DNA of 64,000 nt, from assembly GCA_002205125.1 (NCBI GenBank), contig NIOE01000004.1, positions 310,001 through 374,000 on the forward strand, written 5' to 3'. This stretch comes from Roseateles noduli. Its GTDB lineage: Bacteria > Pseudomonadota > Gammaproteobacteria > Burkholderiales > Burkholderiaceae_C. Each line of letters starts with the position of its first letter. The stretch's first letter is position 1. This document shows positions 47,141-57,247 of the stretch, in pieces. The position numbers were made by a program, and so were the translations under genes. The notes beneath the pieces were generated by a model. That model was not told where the DNA came from and ran no database searches. It saw nothing but the letters and a program-made list of their open reading frames with translations.

Positions 47141-47156
47141 TGCAACGCCCGTGCCA
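47141..47156 (-). promoter_or_regulatory. Sigma-54 (-24/-12) promoter of the rsr-rtcBA operon
   Basis: The minus strand reads TGGCACGGGCGTTGCA, an exact match to the TGGCACG-N4-TTGCW consensus. It lies about 80 bases upstream of the rsr ATG and downstream of the divergent sigma-54 activator gene rtcR, as in other rtc loci. Confidence 0.92.
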
Positions 47157-47299
47157 GGTCTTGCCAGGCCGGGCCGGGTCTTGCCTGGATTTCAATCAAG
47201 TCATTGATTCACAAGGAAAAACTTTTCTTGTTCCAGAGGGGAGGGACCAGGATTGCAGCCCTCCATTCATCCGGGGTCCTCTCTGGGACTGGATGGTTG

Positions 47300-47324
47300 G
47301 CTAGATAACTAGCGAAAAAGCTAG
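47300..47324. promoter_or_regulatory. Overlapping inverted repeats, probable RtcR sites
   Basis: GCTAG-ATAA-CTAGC (47300-47313) overlaps CTAGC-GAAAAA-GCTAG (47309-47324). The AT-rich pair lies about 145-170 bp upstream of the -24/-12 promoter, a usual enhancer distance for sigma-54 activators, and 33 bases before the rtcR ATG, so it could also affect rtcR. Confidence 0.55.
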
Positions 47325-47356
47325 ATCGCTCGAGTGGCGCGGATAAACTGCAGCCC

Positions 47357-49021
47357 ATGGCGAAGAAGAATGTGGTGATCGGCTACCTGGGCTCGCAGCT
47401 GGACGGCGGCATGGGCGCCGGCCGGTGGGAGAAGTGGCGGCCGACGATCTCTCTGGTGTCGCAGCCGGACGTGGTCGTGCACCGGCTGGAGCTTTTCCAC
47501 GCGCCGCAACACCTGGCCCTCGCGGAACTGGTGCGGACCGACATCGCCAAGATCTCGCCGGAGACCGAGGTTCACCTGATCGAGATGCCGCATGAAGACC
47601 CCTGGGACTTCGGCGAGGTCTACGCGACGCTCTACGACTGGGTGCGCGGCTACCGCTTCGATCCGGCGCACGAGCAGTACTGGGCCCACATCACCACCGG
47701 CACGCACGTGGCGCAGATCTGCATGTTCCTGATGGTGGAGGCGCGCTTCATCCCCGGCGTGCTGCTGCAGACCTCGCCGCCGCGCAAGTGGAAGGAGGGC
47801 GAACCGGGCTCGATGACGCTGATCGACCTGGACCTGTCGCGCTACGACCGCATCGCGCAGCGCTTCGAGGCGGAGCAGCACGACGCCGTCGCCTTCCTGA
47901 AGAGCGGCATCGCGACGCGCAACCGCCGCTTCAACGCGCTGATCGAGGAGATCGAGCGCGTGGCCGTGCATTCACGCGCGCCGCTCCTGCTGGCCGGGCC
48001 GACGGGGGCGGGGAAGTCCTTCCTCGCGCGCCGCATGTATGAGCTGAAGCAGACGCGCCATCAGCTCGAAGGCGCGTTCGTCGAAGTCAACTGCGCGACG
48101 CTGCGCGGCGACGGCGCGGCGTCGACGCTGTTCGGGCACAAGAAGGGCTCGTTCACGGGCGCGATGGCGGATCGCGCCGGCCTGCTGCGCACGGCGGACG
48201 GCGGGCTGCTGTTCCTGGACGAGATCGGCGAGCTGGGCCTGGACGAACAGGCCATGCTGCTGAAGGCGATCGAGGAGAAGCGCTTCCTGCCCGTGGGCGC
48301 CGACCGCGAGGTGGCCAGCGATTTCCAACTGATAGCGGGCACCAACCGCGACCTGCGCGCCGAGGTCGCCGCGGGGCGTTTCCGCGACGACCTGTTCGCG
48401 CGGATCAATCTGTGGACCTACAGCCTGCCGGGGCTGCGCGACCGGCCCGAGGACATCGAGCCCAACGTCGATCACCTGGTGCAGCAGGCCGGGCGCGAGA
48501 ACGGCCGCGCGGTGCGCTTCAACGCGGAGGCGAAGGCGCGGTACCTCGCGTTCGCGCAGTCGCCGCGCGCGCCGTGGAGCGGCAACTTCCGCGACCTGTC
48601 GGCCTCGGTGACGCGGCTGGTGACGCTGGCCGAAGGCGGGCGGATTGGCGCGCCGCTGGTGGATGCCGAGATCGCCCGGCTGGAATGGCTGTGGGAGCGG
48701 GAGACGGTGGGATCCGGCCGCCCGGGCAGGGCGGGCGAGGACTGGGGGGGCGGGGAGGGCGGCGCGAGCGGCGTGAGCGGCGAAACGCTCCTGGCCGCGC
48801 TCTTCGATCCGCCCGTGCTGGAGGCGATGGACCTGTTCGACCGCCTGCAGCTCGCCGCCGTGCTGCGCGTGTGCGCGGCGGCCTCGTCCCTGTCCGAAGC
48901 GGGTCGGCAGCTTTTCCACGCGAGCCGTCAGGCGCGCAGCGTGCTCAACGATGCCGACCGCCTGAGGAAGTACCTGCTGAAGTTCGGACTGTCCTGGGAC
49001 CGCATCGCCGCGGCGCGATGA
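47357..49021 (+). CDS. rtcR: Sigma-54-dependent regulator RtcR
   Basis: 554 residues. Residues 1-180 match the RtcR CARF-type ligand domain ([57 protein letters not shown]). The AAA+ domain has Walker A GPTGAGKS, the sigma-54 loop GSFTGA, Walker [11 protein letters not shown] and an R-finger region, then a C-terminal HTH ([20 protein letters not shown]). A Gly-rich insertion precedes the HTH. RtcR senses RNA fragments with cyclic phosphate ends and activates the divergent RNA-repair operon. Confidence 0.95.
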   Translation: MAKKNVVIGYLGSQLDGGMGAGRWEKWRPTISLVSQPDVVVHRLELFHAPQHLALAELVRTDIAKISPETEVHLIEMPHEDPWDFGEVYATLYDWVRGYRFDPAHEQYWAHITTGTHVAQICMFLMVEARFIPGVLLQTSPPRKWKEGEPGSMTLIDLDLSRYDRIAQRFEAEQHDAVAFLKSGIATRNRRFNALIEEIERVAVHSRAPLLLAGPTGAGKSFLARRMYELKQTRHQLEGAFVEVNCATLRGDGAASTLFGHKKGSFTGAMADRAGLLRTADGGLLFLDEIGELGLDEQAMLLKAIEEKRFLPVGADREVASDFQLIAGTNRDLRAEVAAGRFRDDLFARINLWTYSLPGLRDRPEDIEPNVDHLVQQAGRENGRAVRFNAEAKARYLAFAQSPRAPWSGNFRDLSASVTRLVTLAEGGRIGAPLVDAEIARLEWLWERETVGSGRPGRAGEDWGGGEGGASGVSGETLLAALFDPPVLEAMDLFDRLQLAAVLRVCAAASSLSEAGRQLFHASRQARSVLNDADRLRKYLLKFGLSWDRIAAAR

Positions 49022-49197
49022 GCGATGCGCCCGCCACGCCTGTCTGCACGCCGCCACGCCTTCACACGATCCGCACGCGTTGCTCGTACGGCAGCCCGGA
49101 TGCTTCCTCAGGACCGGTCACAATCGCCGATTCCCCGCCTATGACTTTCGACCGGTCCCCCTCCGCCACCCGCGCCCATCCTGTGCCCGCGACGACG

Positions 49198-52100
49198 ATG
49201 CGTCTTCGCGTGGCGGCTTGGCTGCTCGTGGCATCCGGGACGGCGTTCGCGGCGCCAGGGAGCATGGCGGCGGGGAAGGTCAACGCCGCATCCGCATCCT
49301 CGGCGCCGGCTGCATCGAAGGCAGCGCTGGCACCGGCCTCCGCTCCGGCGTCAGGTCCGGTCCCGGACCTGGGCGTCATCGGCGACCTGTCCGATCCGGT
49401 GCGCGCCGTCAGTCAATACAAGATCGACCTCTGGCAGACCGAACAGGGACTGCCGCTCAACACCGTCCAGGCCTTGCTCCAGTCCCGCGACGGCGGCCTG
49501 TGGATCGGCACCGGCGGCGGTCTGGCGCGTTTCGACGGCAGGCGCTTCGTGAGCTTCGACGCCGCGCAGGCGCCGGACGTCGCTTCGCAGCCGGTGTTCG
49601 CGCTGCTCGAAGATCGACGCGGCCGCCTGTGGATCGGGCATCCCAACGGCGTCGCCGTCTACGAAAACGGGCGCTTCTCGCCGGCGATCACCAAGGCGCA
49701 GGCCGGTGGGCGACGGATCTGGTCGCTGGTCGAGGACCAGTCCGGCGCGATCTGGGCCGCCGGCGACGGCGGGCTGGTCCGCTGGAAGGACGGCGCGGTC
49801 AAGGTCTACGGCGCCTCGGACGGCCTGCCCACCGCGAAGCTGCGCAGCGCCGCCTTCGACACCGCCGGCACGCTCTGGATCGGCACCACCGGCGCCGGCC
49901 TGCTCGCGATGACGCCGGACGGCAAGTTCAAGGTCTTCGACACGGCGGGCGGTTTCCCGCATGCGCAGGTGCGCTTCGTGATCGCCGATCCGGCCGGCGG
50001 CATCTGGGCCGCGACGGCGGGCGGCGGACTCGTGCGCATGTCCGGGCTCGATCCTTCGACGATGCGCGTCTACACGATGGCCGACGGCCTGCCCAGCGAT
50101 CACCTGACCGCGCTGACCCGCGATGCCCGCGGCAACCTGTGGATCGGCAGCTGGGGGGCCGGCGTCAGCCGCTTCCGCGACGGGCGCTTCAGCACGATCT
50201 CGACCGGCAACGGCCCGGGCACCGGCCTGGCCGGCAACCAGATCTGGTCGCTGATGGCCGACCGCGAGGGCAGCATCTGGGTCGGCACCTGGGTCGACGG
50301 CCTGAACCGCCTGCGCAATCGCGCCTTCACCGTGCTCGGCACACCCGAAGGACTGAGCCATGACAACGTCCGCTCGGTCATCGCCGCGCGCGACGGCGCG
50401 GTCTGGGCGGCGACCTCCGGCGGCGGCATCAACCGCCTGAAGGACGGCCGCATCACCACGCTGCGCCAGGCCGACGGCCTGCCGACCGACGAGATCTCCA
50501 CGCTGCACGAGGCGCGCGACGGCACGCTGTGGATCGGCACCTACACCGCCGGCGTGGCGCGCCGTCGACCGGACGGTCACATCGACACCTTCGGCGCCGA
50601 CAGCGGACTGCCGGGCGTCGAGATCCGCGCGATCTTCGAAGACCGCGCCGGCACGGTGTGGGTCGGCACGCGGACGGCACTGGCGCGTTTCAACGGCCAC
50701 GGCTTCGACATCGTCACCGCGCCCGGCCTGCCGAACGAAGGCGTCGCGGCGATCCTGCAGGACAGCACGGGCACGCTCTGGTTCGGCACCACCGGCCAGG
50801 GGCTGGTGCGCTGGCGCGACGGCAAGGCGCGCCAGTTCACGACGGCCGACGGCCTGCTGTCCGACTGGGTCATCGCGCTGAAGGAGGACGCCCACGGCGA
50901 GCTCTGGATCGGCACGAACGGCGAAGGCATCAACCGCATGAAGGACGGCCGCATCGGCGCCGTCAAGCCGGCGGATGGGCTGTGGGACGGCCTGTCGCAG
51001 GTCTTCCTCGAGGACCGGGGCGGCTACTTCTGGATCACCTGCAACCGCGGCTTCTACCGCGTCGCGCGCAACGATCTCGACGCCTTCCTCGACGGCCGGC
51101 TCAAGCAGGTGCGCTCGATCGGCTTCGGGCCCGGCGACACGCTGCGTGCCACCAGTTTCGCCGGCAATCTGCAATCGGCGGGCGCGATCGACGCGCGGGG
51201 ACGCGTCTGGCTGCCGTCGTCGGCAGGACTGGTCGTCGTCGACCCCGAACGCCTGCCCGGCGGCGGCGAGCCGCCGACGGTGCGCATCGAGCAGATCAAG
51301 GTCGACGGCGAGACCATCGCGCTCGACGGCCAGCCGCTGGAACTGCCGCCGGGACCGGTGGCGCTGTCGGTCAGCCTGGCGGCGTCGACGCTGCGCGAAG
51401 CCGATCGGGTGCGTTTCCGCTTCTGGATGGAAGGCCTGTCGCGCGGTTGGACCGACGTCGGCAACGACCGCGAGCTGACCTTCCCGGCGCTGTCGCACGG
51501 CCAGTACAAGCTGCGCCTGGCGGTGTCCGGCGACGGCCAGCGCTGGCGCGAATCGGCCACGCCGCTGCCGGTCACCGTGCAGCCGCGCTTCCATGAGACC
51601 GGCTGGTTCCACTTCCTCGTCGCCTTGGGCGCGATCGGCTTCTTCGCCGGCGCCGTGATGTTCCGGATGCGCCAGCTGCGCGAACGCCACATCGAGATGG
51701 AGCGCCTGGTGGCCCAGCGCACCGAGGAACTCCGCCAGGCCAACGAGCATCTGAAGCAGCTGTCCTTCCTGGACGCGGTCACGGGGCTGCCCAACCGCCG
51801 CCGCTTCAACGAGGCCGCCGACGAGGAATGGCGTCGCGCGCGTCGCACCGGCACCTCGCTGGCACTGGTGCTCGCCGACGTCGACGCGTTCAAGCGCTAC
51901 AACGACCAGATGGGCCATCTGAAGGGCGATGAATGCCTGGGCGCCGTCGGCGCCGTGCTGGGCGCCTCGATCGGGCGCGCCGGCGATCTGGCCGCGCGCT
52001 ACGGCGGCGAGGAATTCGTCGTGCTGCTGCCCGGCGCCGACCGCGATGCGGCGATCAAAGTCGCCGAGTCGGTGCGCGCCGGCATCGAATCACTCGCCAT

Positions 52101-52257
52101 GCCGCACCCGACCTCGCCCGCCGGACCCGTCGTCACCATCAGCCTCGGCGTCGCCGCCTGCGTGCCCAGCGATACCTGCACGCTGGAAAACCTCATCGCG
52201 CAGGCAGACGAAGCCCTCTACGCGGCGAAGCGCGAAGGGCGCAATCAAGTCCGCTGA
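49198..52257 (+). CDS. Periplasmic-propeller sensor diguanylate cyclase
   Basis: 1019 residues from ATG 49198; ATG 49141 would add 19 residues before a better signal peptide (LRVAAWLLVASGTAFA). After an Ala/Ser linker come about 12-14 two-component-regulator propeller repeats (DGGLWIGTGGGLARFDGRRF, GNLWIGSWGAGVSRFRDGRF and others), a Y_Y_Y-like beta domain, one membrane helix (FHFLVALGAIGFFAGAVMF), a short coiled coil and a GGDEF domain with an intact GGEEF active site (RYGGEEFVVLLPGAD). It senses an external ligand and makes cyclic di-GMP. No EAL domain. Confidence 0.92.
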   Translation: MRLRVAAWLLVASGTAFAAPGSMAAGKVNAASASSAPAASKAALAPASAPASGPVPDLGVIGDLSDPVRAVSQYKIDLWQTEQGLPLNTVQALLQSRDGGLWIGTGGGLARFDGRRFVSFDAAQAPDVASQPVFALLEDRRGRLWIGHPNGVAVYENGRFSPAITKAQAGGRRIWSLVEDQSGAIWAAGDGGLVRWKDGAVKVYGASDGLPTAKLRSAAFDTAGTLWIGTTGAGLLAMTPDGKFKVFDTAGGFPHAQVRFVIADPAGGIWAATAGGGLVRMSGLDPSTMRVYTMADGLPSDHLTALTRDARGNLWIGSWGAGVSRFRDGRFSTISTGNGPGTGLAGNQIWSLMADREGSIWVGTWVDGLNRLRNRAFTVLGTPEGLSHDNVRSVIAARDGAVWAATSGGGINRLKDGRITTLRQADGLPTDEISTLHEARDGTLWIGTYTAGVARRRPDGHIDTFGADSGLPGVEIRAIFEDRAGTVWVGTRTALARFNGHGFDIVTAPGLPNEGVAAILQDSTGTLWFGTTGQGLVRWRDGKARQFTTADGLLSDWVIALKEDAHGELWIGTNGEGINRMKDGRIGAVKPADGLWDGLSQVFLEDRGGYFWITCNRGFYRVARNDLDAFLDGRLKQVRSIGFGPGDTLRATSFAGNLQSAGAIDARGRVWLPSSAGLVVVDPERLPGGGEPPTVRIEQIKVDGETIALDGQPLELPPGPVALSVSLAASTLREADRVRFRFWMEGLSRGWTDVGNDRELTFPALSHGQYKLRLAVSGDGQRWRESATPLPVTVQPRFHETGWFHFLVALGAIGFFAGAVMFRMRQLRERHIEMERLVAQRTEELRQANEHLKQLSFLDAVTGLPNRRRFNEAADEEWRRARRTGTSLALVLADVDAFKRYNDQMGHLKGDECLGAVGAVLGASIGRAGDLAARYGGEEFVVLLPGADRDAAIKVAESVRAGIESLAMPHPTSPAGPVVTISLGVAACVPSDTCTLENLIAQADEALYAAKREGRNQVR

Positions 52258-52276
52258 TCGGTCGACCGAGCAGCCG

Positions 52277-52356
52277 CCGGGCATGCCGGTGCCCCCGGTC
52301 GCTCAATCTCCTCCTCGCCGCTCGGAATTCGCGCCCGGGGGCACCGGCATGCCCGG
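52277..52356. repeat. Perfect 22-bp inverted repeat
   Basis: Arms 52277-52298 and 52335-52356 are exact reverse complements (core GGCATGCCGGTGCCCCCGG) with a 36-nt spacer. It begins 20 bases after the cyclase stop. No T-run follows. It could be a bidirectional terminator, a dispersed BIME-like element or a small structured RNA. Confidence 0.75.
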
Positions 52357-52507
52357 CTCCTCCACCAGCCAGGACGGGCGAAAGGATTTCATTCCGGTGA
52401 AGCGGGCGCGGGTGTACAACACAGGCTCCGCGTCACCCGGGTCCGTGCACCCCCCCCTTCGCGCACGTCGACCCGGCACTCCAGCGTCCGTCCGACCGTT
52501 GCCGACC

Positions 52508-52744
52508 ATGACGACCTCGCAGACCGTCCGCCAGCACAAGGGCAGAACTTACGTCCTCGATAGCCACGGGCCCGGCGCCGGACCGTGGCGAGGACGATTC
52601 GTCGTCAAGGGCGAGGAAGACGGACGCCCCGGCGTCACCGCCTGGCACGAACTGGACGACGAATTCCCCTCCGCCGACGAAGCAGTCGCTCACGCGGATC
52701 GCGTGGCCTGCCAATACATCGCCACGTTCGCCCAGCAGGCATAG
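52508..52744 (+). CDS. Small hypothetical protein
   Basis: 78 residues, [20 protein letters not shown] and then [36 protein letters not shown]. Compact, no membrane segment. Weakly similar in pattern (KGxxYxV, GxWxGxF, A-rich helix at the end) to the protein at 57248-57580. No ribosome site is obvious. Function unknown. Confidence 0.55.
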   Translation: MTTSQTVRQHKGRTYVLDSHGPGAGPWRGRFVVKGEEDGRPGVTAWHELDDEFPSADEAVAHADRVACQYIATFAQQA

Positions 52745-52829
52745 AAGGCGATTCCCGGAACAGGCAAAGCCTGCCGGACCGTTTTTTGCCCCGCCGAAGT
52801 CCGACCGTTCGGCCTCAGGGAGAAAAAAC

Positions 52830-54374
52830 ATGCCAACGTTGTCCAACGTCAATATCGGCACGCGGCTGGCCGCCGCATTCGCCGTCGTCATCGTCCTGCT
52901 GCTGCTCGTGCTGGCCGTGGCCGTCTCGGTGCTCAATCGCACCAGCGGCACCATGGACCGGGTGGTGGAAGACCGCTATGCGCAGATCGCCGTGAGTGAC
53001 GACATCAAGAATGTCGGCGACAAGGGCGTGATCGTGATCGGCCGGCTGCTGATGGCCACCGATCCCGCGCAGGCCAAGCGCTACATGGACGATTACGCGG
53101 CCGTGCGCGCCGCCAACACGGAGAACTTCGCGAAGTTCGAGAAGATGCTCAACACCGACGAGGCGAAGGCGATCTTCGCCGAGCAGTCGGAGGCCCGGAA
53201 GGCCTACGGCGCCGCGGTGCGCAAGCTCTTCGACCTGGTCGCCGCCGGCCAGCGCGACGAGGCCATGGCCGTCTACCAGGGCGACATGGCGCAGTCGCAG
53301 GTCCGCTATTACGCGCTGATCGACAAGATGGTCGACTACCAGGCCAAGGCGATGGCGGACGACGTCGTCAGGGCGAAGGAAGACGCGCGAAGATCCAAGC
53401 TGTGGATGACGCTGGTCGCGGCGATCGCGGTGGTGCTCGGCGTGGTGACGGGGATCAGCATCACGCGGTCGATCACGCAGCGCATCCACGGGGCCATCCA
53501 GTTGGCCGAGGACGTCGCCAAGGGCGACCTCACCCTGCGCCCGATGCCGCAGAGCACCGACGAGATCGGCCGGCTCATCGGCGCGCTGCAGCACATGGTG
53601 CGCAGCCTGCATCGCATCGTGTCGGAGGTCCGGCAAGGCGCGGACACCATCTCCGCCGCGGCGAAGGAAGTCGCGCAGGGCAACGCCGATCTGTCGGCGA
53701 GAACCGAGGCGCAGGCGAGTGCGCTGCAGCAGACGGCTTCCGCGATGGAGCAGTTGACCGCAGCGGTGCGCATGAGCGCGGACAACGCGGATCAGGCCAA
53801 CGCCAGCGCGGCGTCGGCGTCCGAGGTCGCCGGCGCGGGCGGGAAGGCGGTGGGCGAGGTGGTGGCGACGATGAGCGCCATCTCGGCGTCCTCGCAGCGC
53901 ATCGGCGAGATCATCGGCACGATCGACGGCATCGCGTTCCAGACCAACATCCTGGCGCTGAATGCCGCAGTGGAAGCGGCGCGCGCCGGCGAACACGGGC
54001 GAGGCTTCGCGGTGGTGGCGTCGGAGGTGCGCGCGCTGGCGCAGCGGTCGGCGAGCGCGGCGAGGGAGATCAAGTCGCTGATCGTGCAGTCGACCGAGCA
54101 GGTCGATGCAGGCGGACGGCTGGTCGAGCAGGCCGGCGCGACCATGACCCAGGTCGTCTCGGGCATCCAGCGCGTCAGCGGCGTCGTCGCCGAGATCAGC
54201 GCCTCCAGCCGCGAGCAGAGCATGGGCATCGAGCAGGTCAACGCGGCCATCATCCAGATGGACGACACCACGCAAAAGAACGCCGCCATGGTCGAGCAGA
54301 GCACCGCATCGGCCAAGGCGCTGCAGGACGAGGCCGCCCATCTGAACAACGCGGTGCGGGCCTTCGTACTTTGA
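52830..54374 (+). CDS. Methyl-accepting chemotaxis protein
   Basis: 514 residues. First membrane helix [19 protein letters not shown], a four-helix-bundle periplasmic sensor (about 40-190), second helix [23 protein letters not shown], and a signalling domain with the hairpin tip [20 protein letters not shown] and [19 protein letters not shown]. It has the class with a 36-heptad-type tip seen in Betaproteobacteria. Ligand unknown. No che genes adjacent apart from the CheB-CheR fusion 4.5 kb away. AGGGAG precedes ATG 52830. Confidence 0.95.
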   Translation: MPTLSNVNIGTRLAAAFAVVIVLLLLVLAVAVSVLNRTSGTMDRVVEDRYAQIAVSDDIKNVGDKGVIVIGRLLMATDPAQAKRYMDDYAAVRAANTENFAKFEKMLNTDEAKAIFAEQSEARKAYGAAVRKLFDLVAAGQRDEAMAVYQGDMAQSQVRYYALIDKMVDYQAKAMADDVVRAKEDARRSKLWMTLVAAIAVVLGVVTGISITRSITQRIHGAIQLAEDVAKGDLTLRPMPQSTDEIGRLIGALQHMVRSLHRIVSEVRQGADTISAAAKEVAQGNADLSARTEAQASALQQTASAMEQLTAAVRMSADNADQANASAASASEVAGAGGKAVGEVVATMSAISASSQRIGEIIGTIDGIAFQTNILALNAAVEAARAGEHGRGFAVVASEVRALAQRSASAAREIKSLIVQSTEQVDAGGRLVEQAGATMTQVVSGIQRVSGVVAEISASSREQSMGIEQVNAAIIQMDDTTQKNAAMVEQSTASAKALQDEAAHLNNAVRAFVL

Positions 54375-54410
54375 CGGCTGCGGTCTTCGCAACTCACCAG
54401 GGAGTTTCAG

Positions 54411-57107
54411 ATGAACGACCGCATCCATGACGGCGCGCCCGCGGGCGGGTCGTCCACGCGCTGGCGACCCGAAGTGCTCGCCTTCATCGAGGCCCACCGC
54501 CGCGACGGCCATCGTAGCGCGCGGCTGGATCCGCTCGGCGTGTCGCGCCCCGCGGATCCGACGCTGCTCGATCCGCAGCGCTTCGGCCTGCAGCCCGGCG
54601 ACTGGCTCTCGCCACGGGGAACGCCGCTGTGGAGCGCCCGCACCGTCGCCGATCTCGATCGCGCGCTGAAGGCCATCTACTGCGGCGGTCTGGCGCTCGA
54701 CGCCAGCGCGGTGCGCGACGCCTCGCGGCGCGACTGGCTCCACCACGCGATGGAATCCGCGCCGCCGGGCGCAGGCGGCGCCACCGACCGCCTCGCGCTG
54801 CTCGACCGGCTCATCCGCGCCCAAGGCTGGGAAGAACACGTCGCCCAGGCCTTCCCGCATGCGAAGCGCTTCTCGCTCGAAGGCAACGAGACGCTGATCC
54901 CGCTGCTGGACGCGCTCTGCGAGCAGGCCGCCGGCCACGGCGTGCGGCGCGTCTTCCTCGGCATGCCGCACCGCGGCCGCGTCAACGTGCTGGTCAACCT
55001 GATGGGCTTCGCGCCCGCGCGCGTGCTCGACTTCTTCGACTCGAAATCGCTGCATCCCGAGCGGCACACCGACCTCATCTACCACCTCGGCGGCGAGCGC
55101 GACATCGACACGCCGCAAGGCCGCCTGACGCTCACGCTGGCGCACAACCCGTCGCACCTGCAGAGCGTGCATCCCGTGCTCACCGGCCTCGCGCGCGCCT
55201 GCCAGGACGCGCTCAGCCGCGAGCGCGCGGACCAGGACGGCCGGCGGCTCGTGCTGCCGCTGATGCTGCACGGCGACGCGGCCTTCGCCGGGCAGGGCGT
55301 CGTGATGGAGACGCTGATGCTGGGCGGCAAGCCGGGCTACACGGTCGGCGGCACGGTGCACGTGATCATCAACAACCAGGTCGGCTTCACCGAGCCGAAC
55401 CCGATGAGCGCCTGGCCCGCGCAGTACTGCACCGACGTCACCCGCATGGTCGACGCGCCGGTCCTGCGCGTGAACGCCGACGAGCCCGAACAGGCGCTGC
55501 GCGCCGCCGCCATCGCGCTCGACTGGCGCGCGCGTTTCGGCTCCGACATCGTCATCGACCTGATCGGCTACCGGCGGCTCGGCCATTCCGAGAGCGACGT
55601 CCCGGCGCTCACGCGTCCGCGCATCCATGCGCTGACGCAGACGCATCCGACCATCGTCGACCGCTATGCCGCCGCGCTGCGCGCCGATCGCATCCTGCCG
55701 CCGGGCACGGACATGGCCTCGCACGTCACGCGCAGCCGCGTGCGGGCGCATCAGGCCTTCTCCGATCCGGCGATGCCCGAGGCGGACGACGCACCGTCGC
55801 CGCTGCGTCGACCTGGTGAAGTGCCGGCCCTCGACGCGGCCGGCGTGCAGGCGCTGGTCGATCCGATGACGCAGCTGCCCGCGGGCTTCGAGCCGCACGC
55901 GATGGTGCGCACGCTGACGGACCACTGGCGGCGCATGGCCGGACTGGCCGATCCGCCGCTGCGCGCCGACTGGTGCTTCGCGGAGAACCTCGCCTACGCG
56001 ACCATCCTCCAGGGCGGTCTCAACGTCCGCATCTCCGGCATGGACGTGCGGCGCGGCACCTTCCTGCATCGGCAGGCGGTGTGGACGTCGCAGGCGCCAT
56101 CACAGACGACTTCACAGACGCCTTCACAGACGACCGCGGCGACGGGCCCTGCGGGCGAGGGCACTGCGACGGAGTTCGTGCCGCTGCGGCAGATCGGAGG
56201 CGGGGGCGATCGCAGCGTCGGCGGCGCGGGGCCCGGCGATCCGTCGCGGGGGCGCTTCGACATCTTCAACTCCCCGCTGTCCGAGGAGGCGGTGCTCGGC
56301 TTCGAGTACGGCTACAGCGTCGGCGCCCCGCGCACGCTGACGGTGTGGGAGGCGCAGTTCGGCGACTTCGTCAACGGCGCGCAGGTCTTCGTCGACCAGT
56401 ACATCAGTTCGGGCGAGGAGAAGTGGGGCGACACCTCCTCGCTGGTGATGCTGCTGCCGCACGGCAACGAGGGCATCGGGCCGGACCATTCGAGCGGCTA
56501 CCTGAGCCGGTTCCTGCAACTGTGCGGCGAGGACAACCTGCGCGTGGCCTGTCCGTCGACGGCGGCGCAGTGGTTCCACCTGCTGCGCCGGCAGGCCTTC
56601 GACACCCTGCGCAAGCCGCTGGTGGTGATGTCGCCCAAGGGCACGCTGTATCACGAGAAGGCCTCGCACGCCAACATCGCGGACCTGACCGACGGCCGTT
56701 TCCAGACGGTCATCGACGACGCTGCGGTCGAGCGTCCGGCGCAGATCGAGCGCCTGCTGCTGTGCAGCGGCAAGGTGCATCACGACCTGGAGCGCGGACG
56801 GCGTTCGGTGGCGCGCGCGGATCTGGCGCTCGCGCGCATCGAGCAGTTCTATCCCTTCCCGGCGGATGAATTGGCGGCGCTCTTCGCGCGCTATCCGGGT
56901 CTCGTCGAGATCACCTGGGTGCAGGAAGAGCACCGCCAGCAGGGGGCCTGGACGTTCATCCGCGAACAGATGGACGCGGTCTTGCCGCAGCATGTGCAGC
57001 TGCGCTGCGTGGCACGCCGCGCGAACGGGTCCGGCGCCACCTCGTCCCACGCGATCCACCAGCTGGAGCAGGTGGAACTGGTCGCCCGCGCGCTTGGCGA
57101 GGCCTGA
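54411..57107 (+). CDS. 2-oxoglutarate dehydrogenase E1-like protein (solitary)
   Basis: 898 residues. Thiamine-diphosphate enzyme of the SucA family: SLEGNETLIPLLDALCEQ, FLGMPHRGRVNVLVNLMG, HGDAAFAGQGVVMETL, INNQVGFTEPNP, LIGYRRLGHSESD, LSEEAVLGFEYGYS, TVWEAQFGDFVNGAQ, ISSGEEKWG. Unusual points: canonical GxDxGRGTFFHRHAV reads GMDVRRGTFLHRQAVW, and a Gln/Thr/Ser-rich insertion (SQTTSQTPSQTT, about residues 563-585) sits just after it. No E2 or E3 gene follows, unlike normal sucAB-lpd. It may be a second copy with altered substrate or partner. Ribosome site: CAGGGAG 7 nt upstream of ATG. Confidence 0.88.
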   Translation: MNDRIHDGAPAGGSSTRWRPEVLAFIEAHRRDGHRSARLDPLGVSRPADPTLLDPQRFGLQPGDWLSPRGTPLWSARTVADLDRALKAIYCGGLALDASAVRDASRRDWLHHAMESAPPGAGGATDRLALLDRLIRAQGWEEHVAQAFPHAKRFSLEGNETLIPLLDALCEQAAGHGVRRVFLGMPHRGRVNVLVNLMGFAPARVLDFFDSKSLHPERHTDLIYHLGGERDIDTPQGRLTLTLAHNPSHLQSVHPVLTGLARACQDALSRERADQDGRRLVLPLMLHGDAAFAGQGVVMETLMLGGKPGYTVGGTVHVIINNQVGFTEPNPMSAWPAQYCTDVTRMVDAPVLRVNADEPEQALRAAAIALDWRARFGSDIVIDLIGYRRLGHSESDVPALTRPRIHALTQTHPTIVDRYAAALRADRILPPGTDMASHVTRSRVRAHQAFSDPAMPEADDAPSPLRRPGEVPALDAAGVQALVDPMTQLPAGFEPHAMVRTLTDHWRRMAGLADPPLRADWCFAENLAYATILQGGLNVRISGMDVRRGTFLHRQAVWTSQAPSQTTSQTPSQTTAATGPAGEGTATEFVPLRQIGGGGDRSVGGAGPGDPSRGRFDIFNSPLSEEAVLGFEYGYSVGAPRTLTVWEAQFGDFVNGAQVFVDQYISSGEEKWGDTSSLVMLLPHGNEGIGPDHSSGYLSRFLQLCGEDNLRVACPSTAAQWFHLLRRQAFDTLRKPLVVMSPKGTLYHEKASHANIADLTDGRFQTVIDDAAVERPAQIERLLLCSGKVHHDLERGRRSVARADLALARIEQFYPFPADELAALFARYPGLVEITWVQEEHRQQGAWTFIREQMDAVLPQHVQLRCVARRANGSGATSSHAIHQLEQVELVARALGEA

Positions 57108-57247
57108 CCCCTTCCGCAGTCAGAAAGTCCCAAGGCCCGGGGTCAGCGAGCGCGGGTGGGGCCGGAATGACTCTGGGGGTTCCCGGAGGGATGCCCCCTG
57201 AGTCGTGGAGAGCCCGCGCCAGGCCTATCGCGGTTGGGCGGTCCCTC

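Noticed and set aside
49351-51918. 855-residue open frame antisense to the propeller cyclase
   Set aside because: Its repeats are the complement of the propeller blades; no independent coding signal.
52815-56069. 1084-residue open frame antisense to the chemoreceptor and E1 genes
   Set aside because: Spans two clear genes on the other strand, has no domain and no ribosome site.
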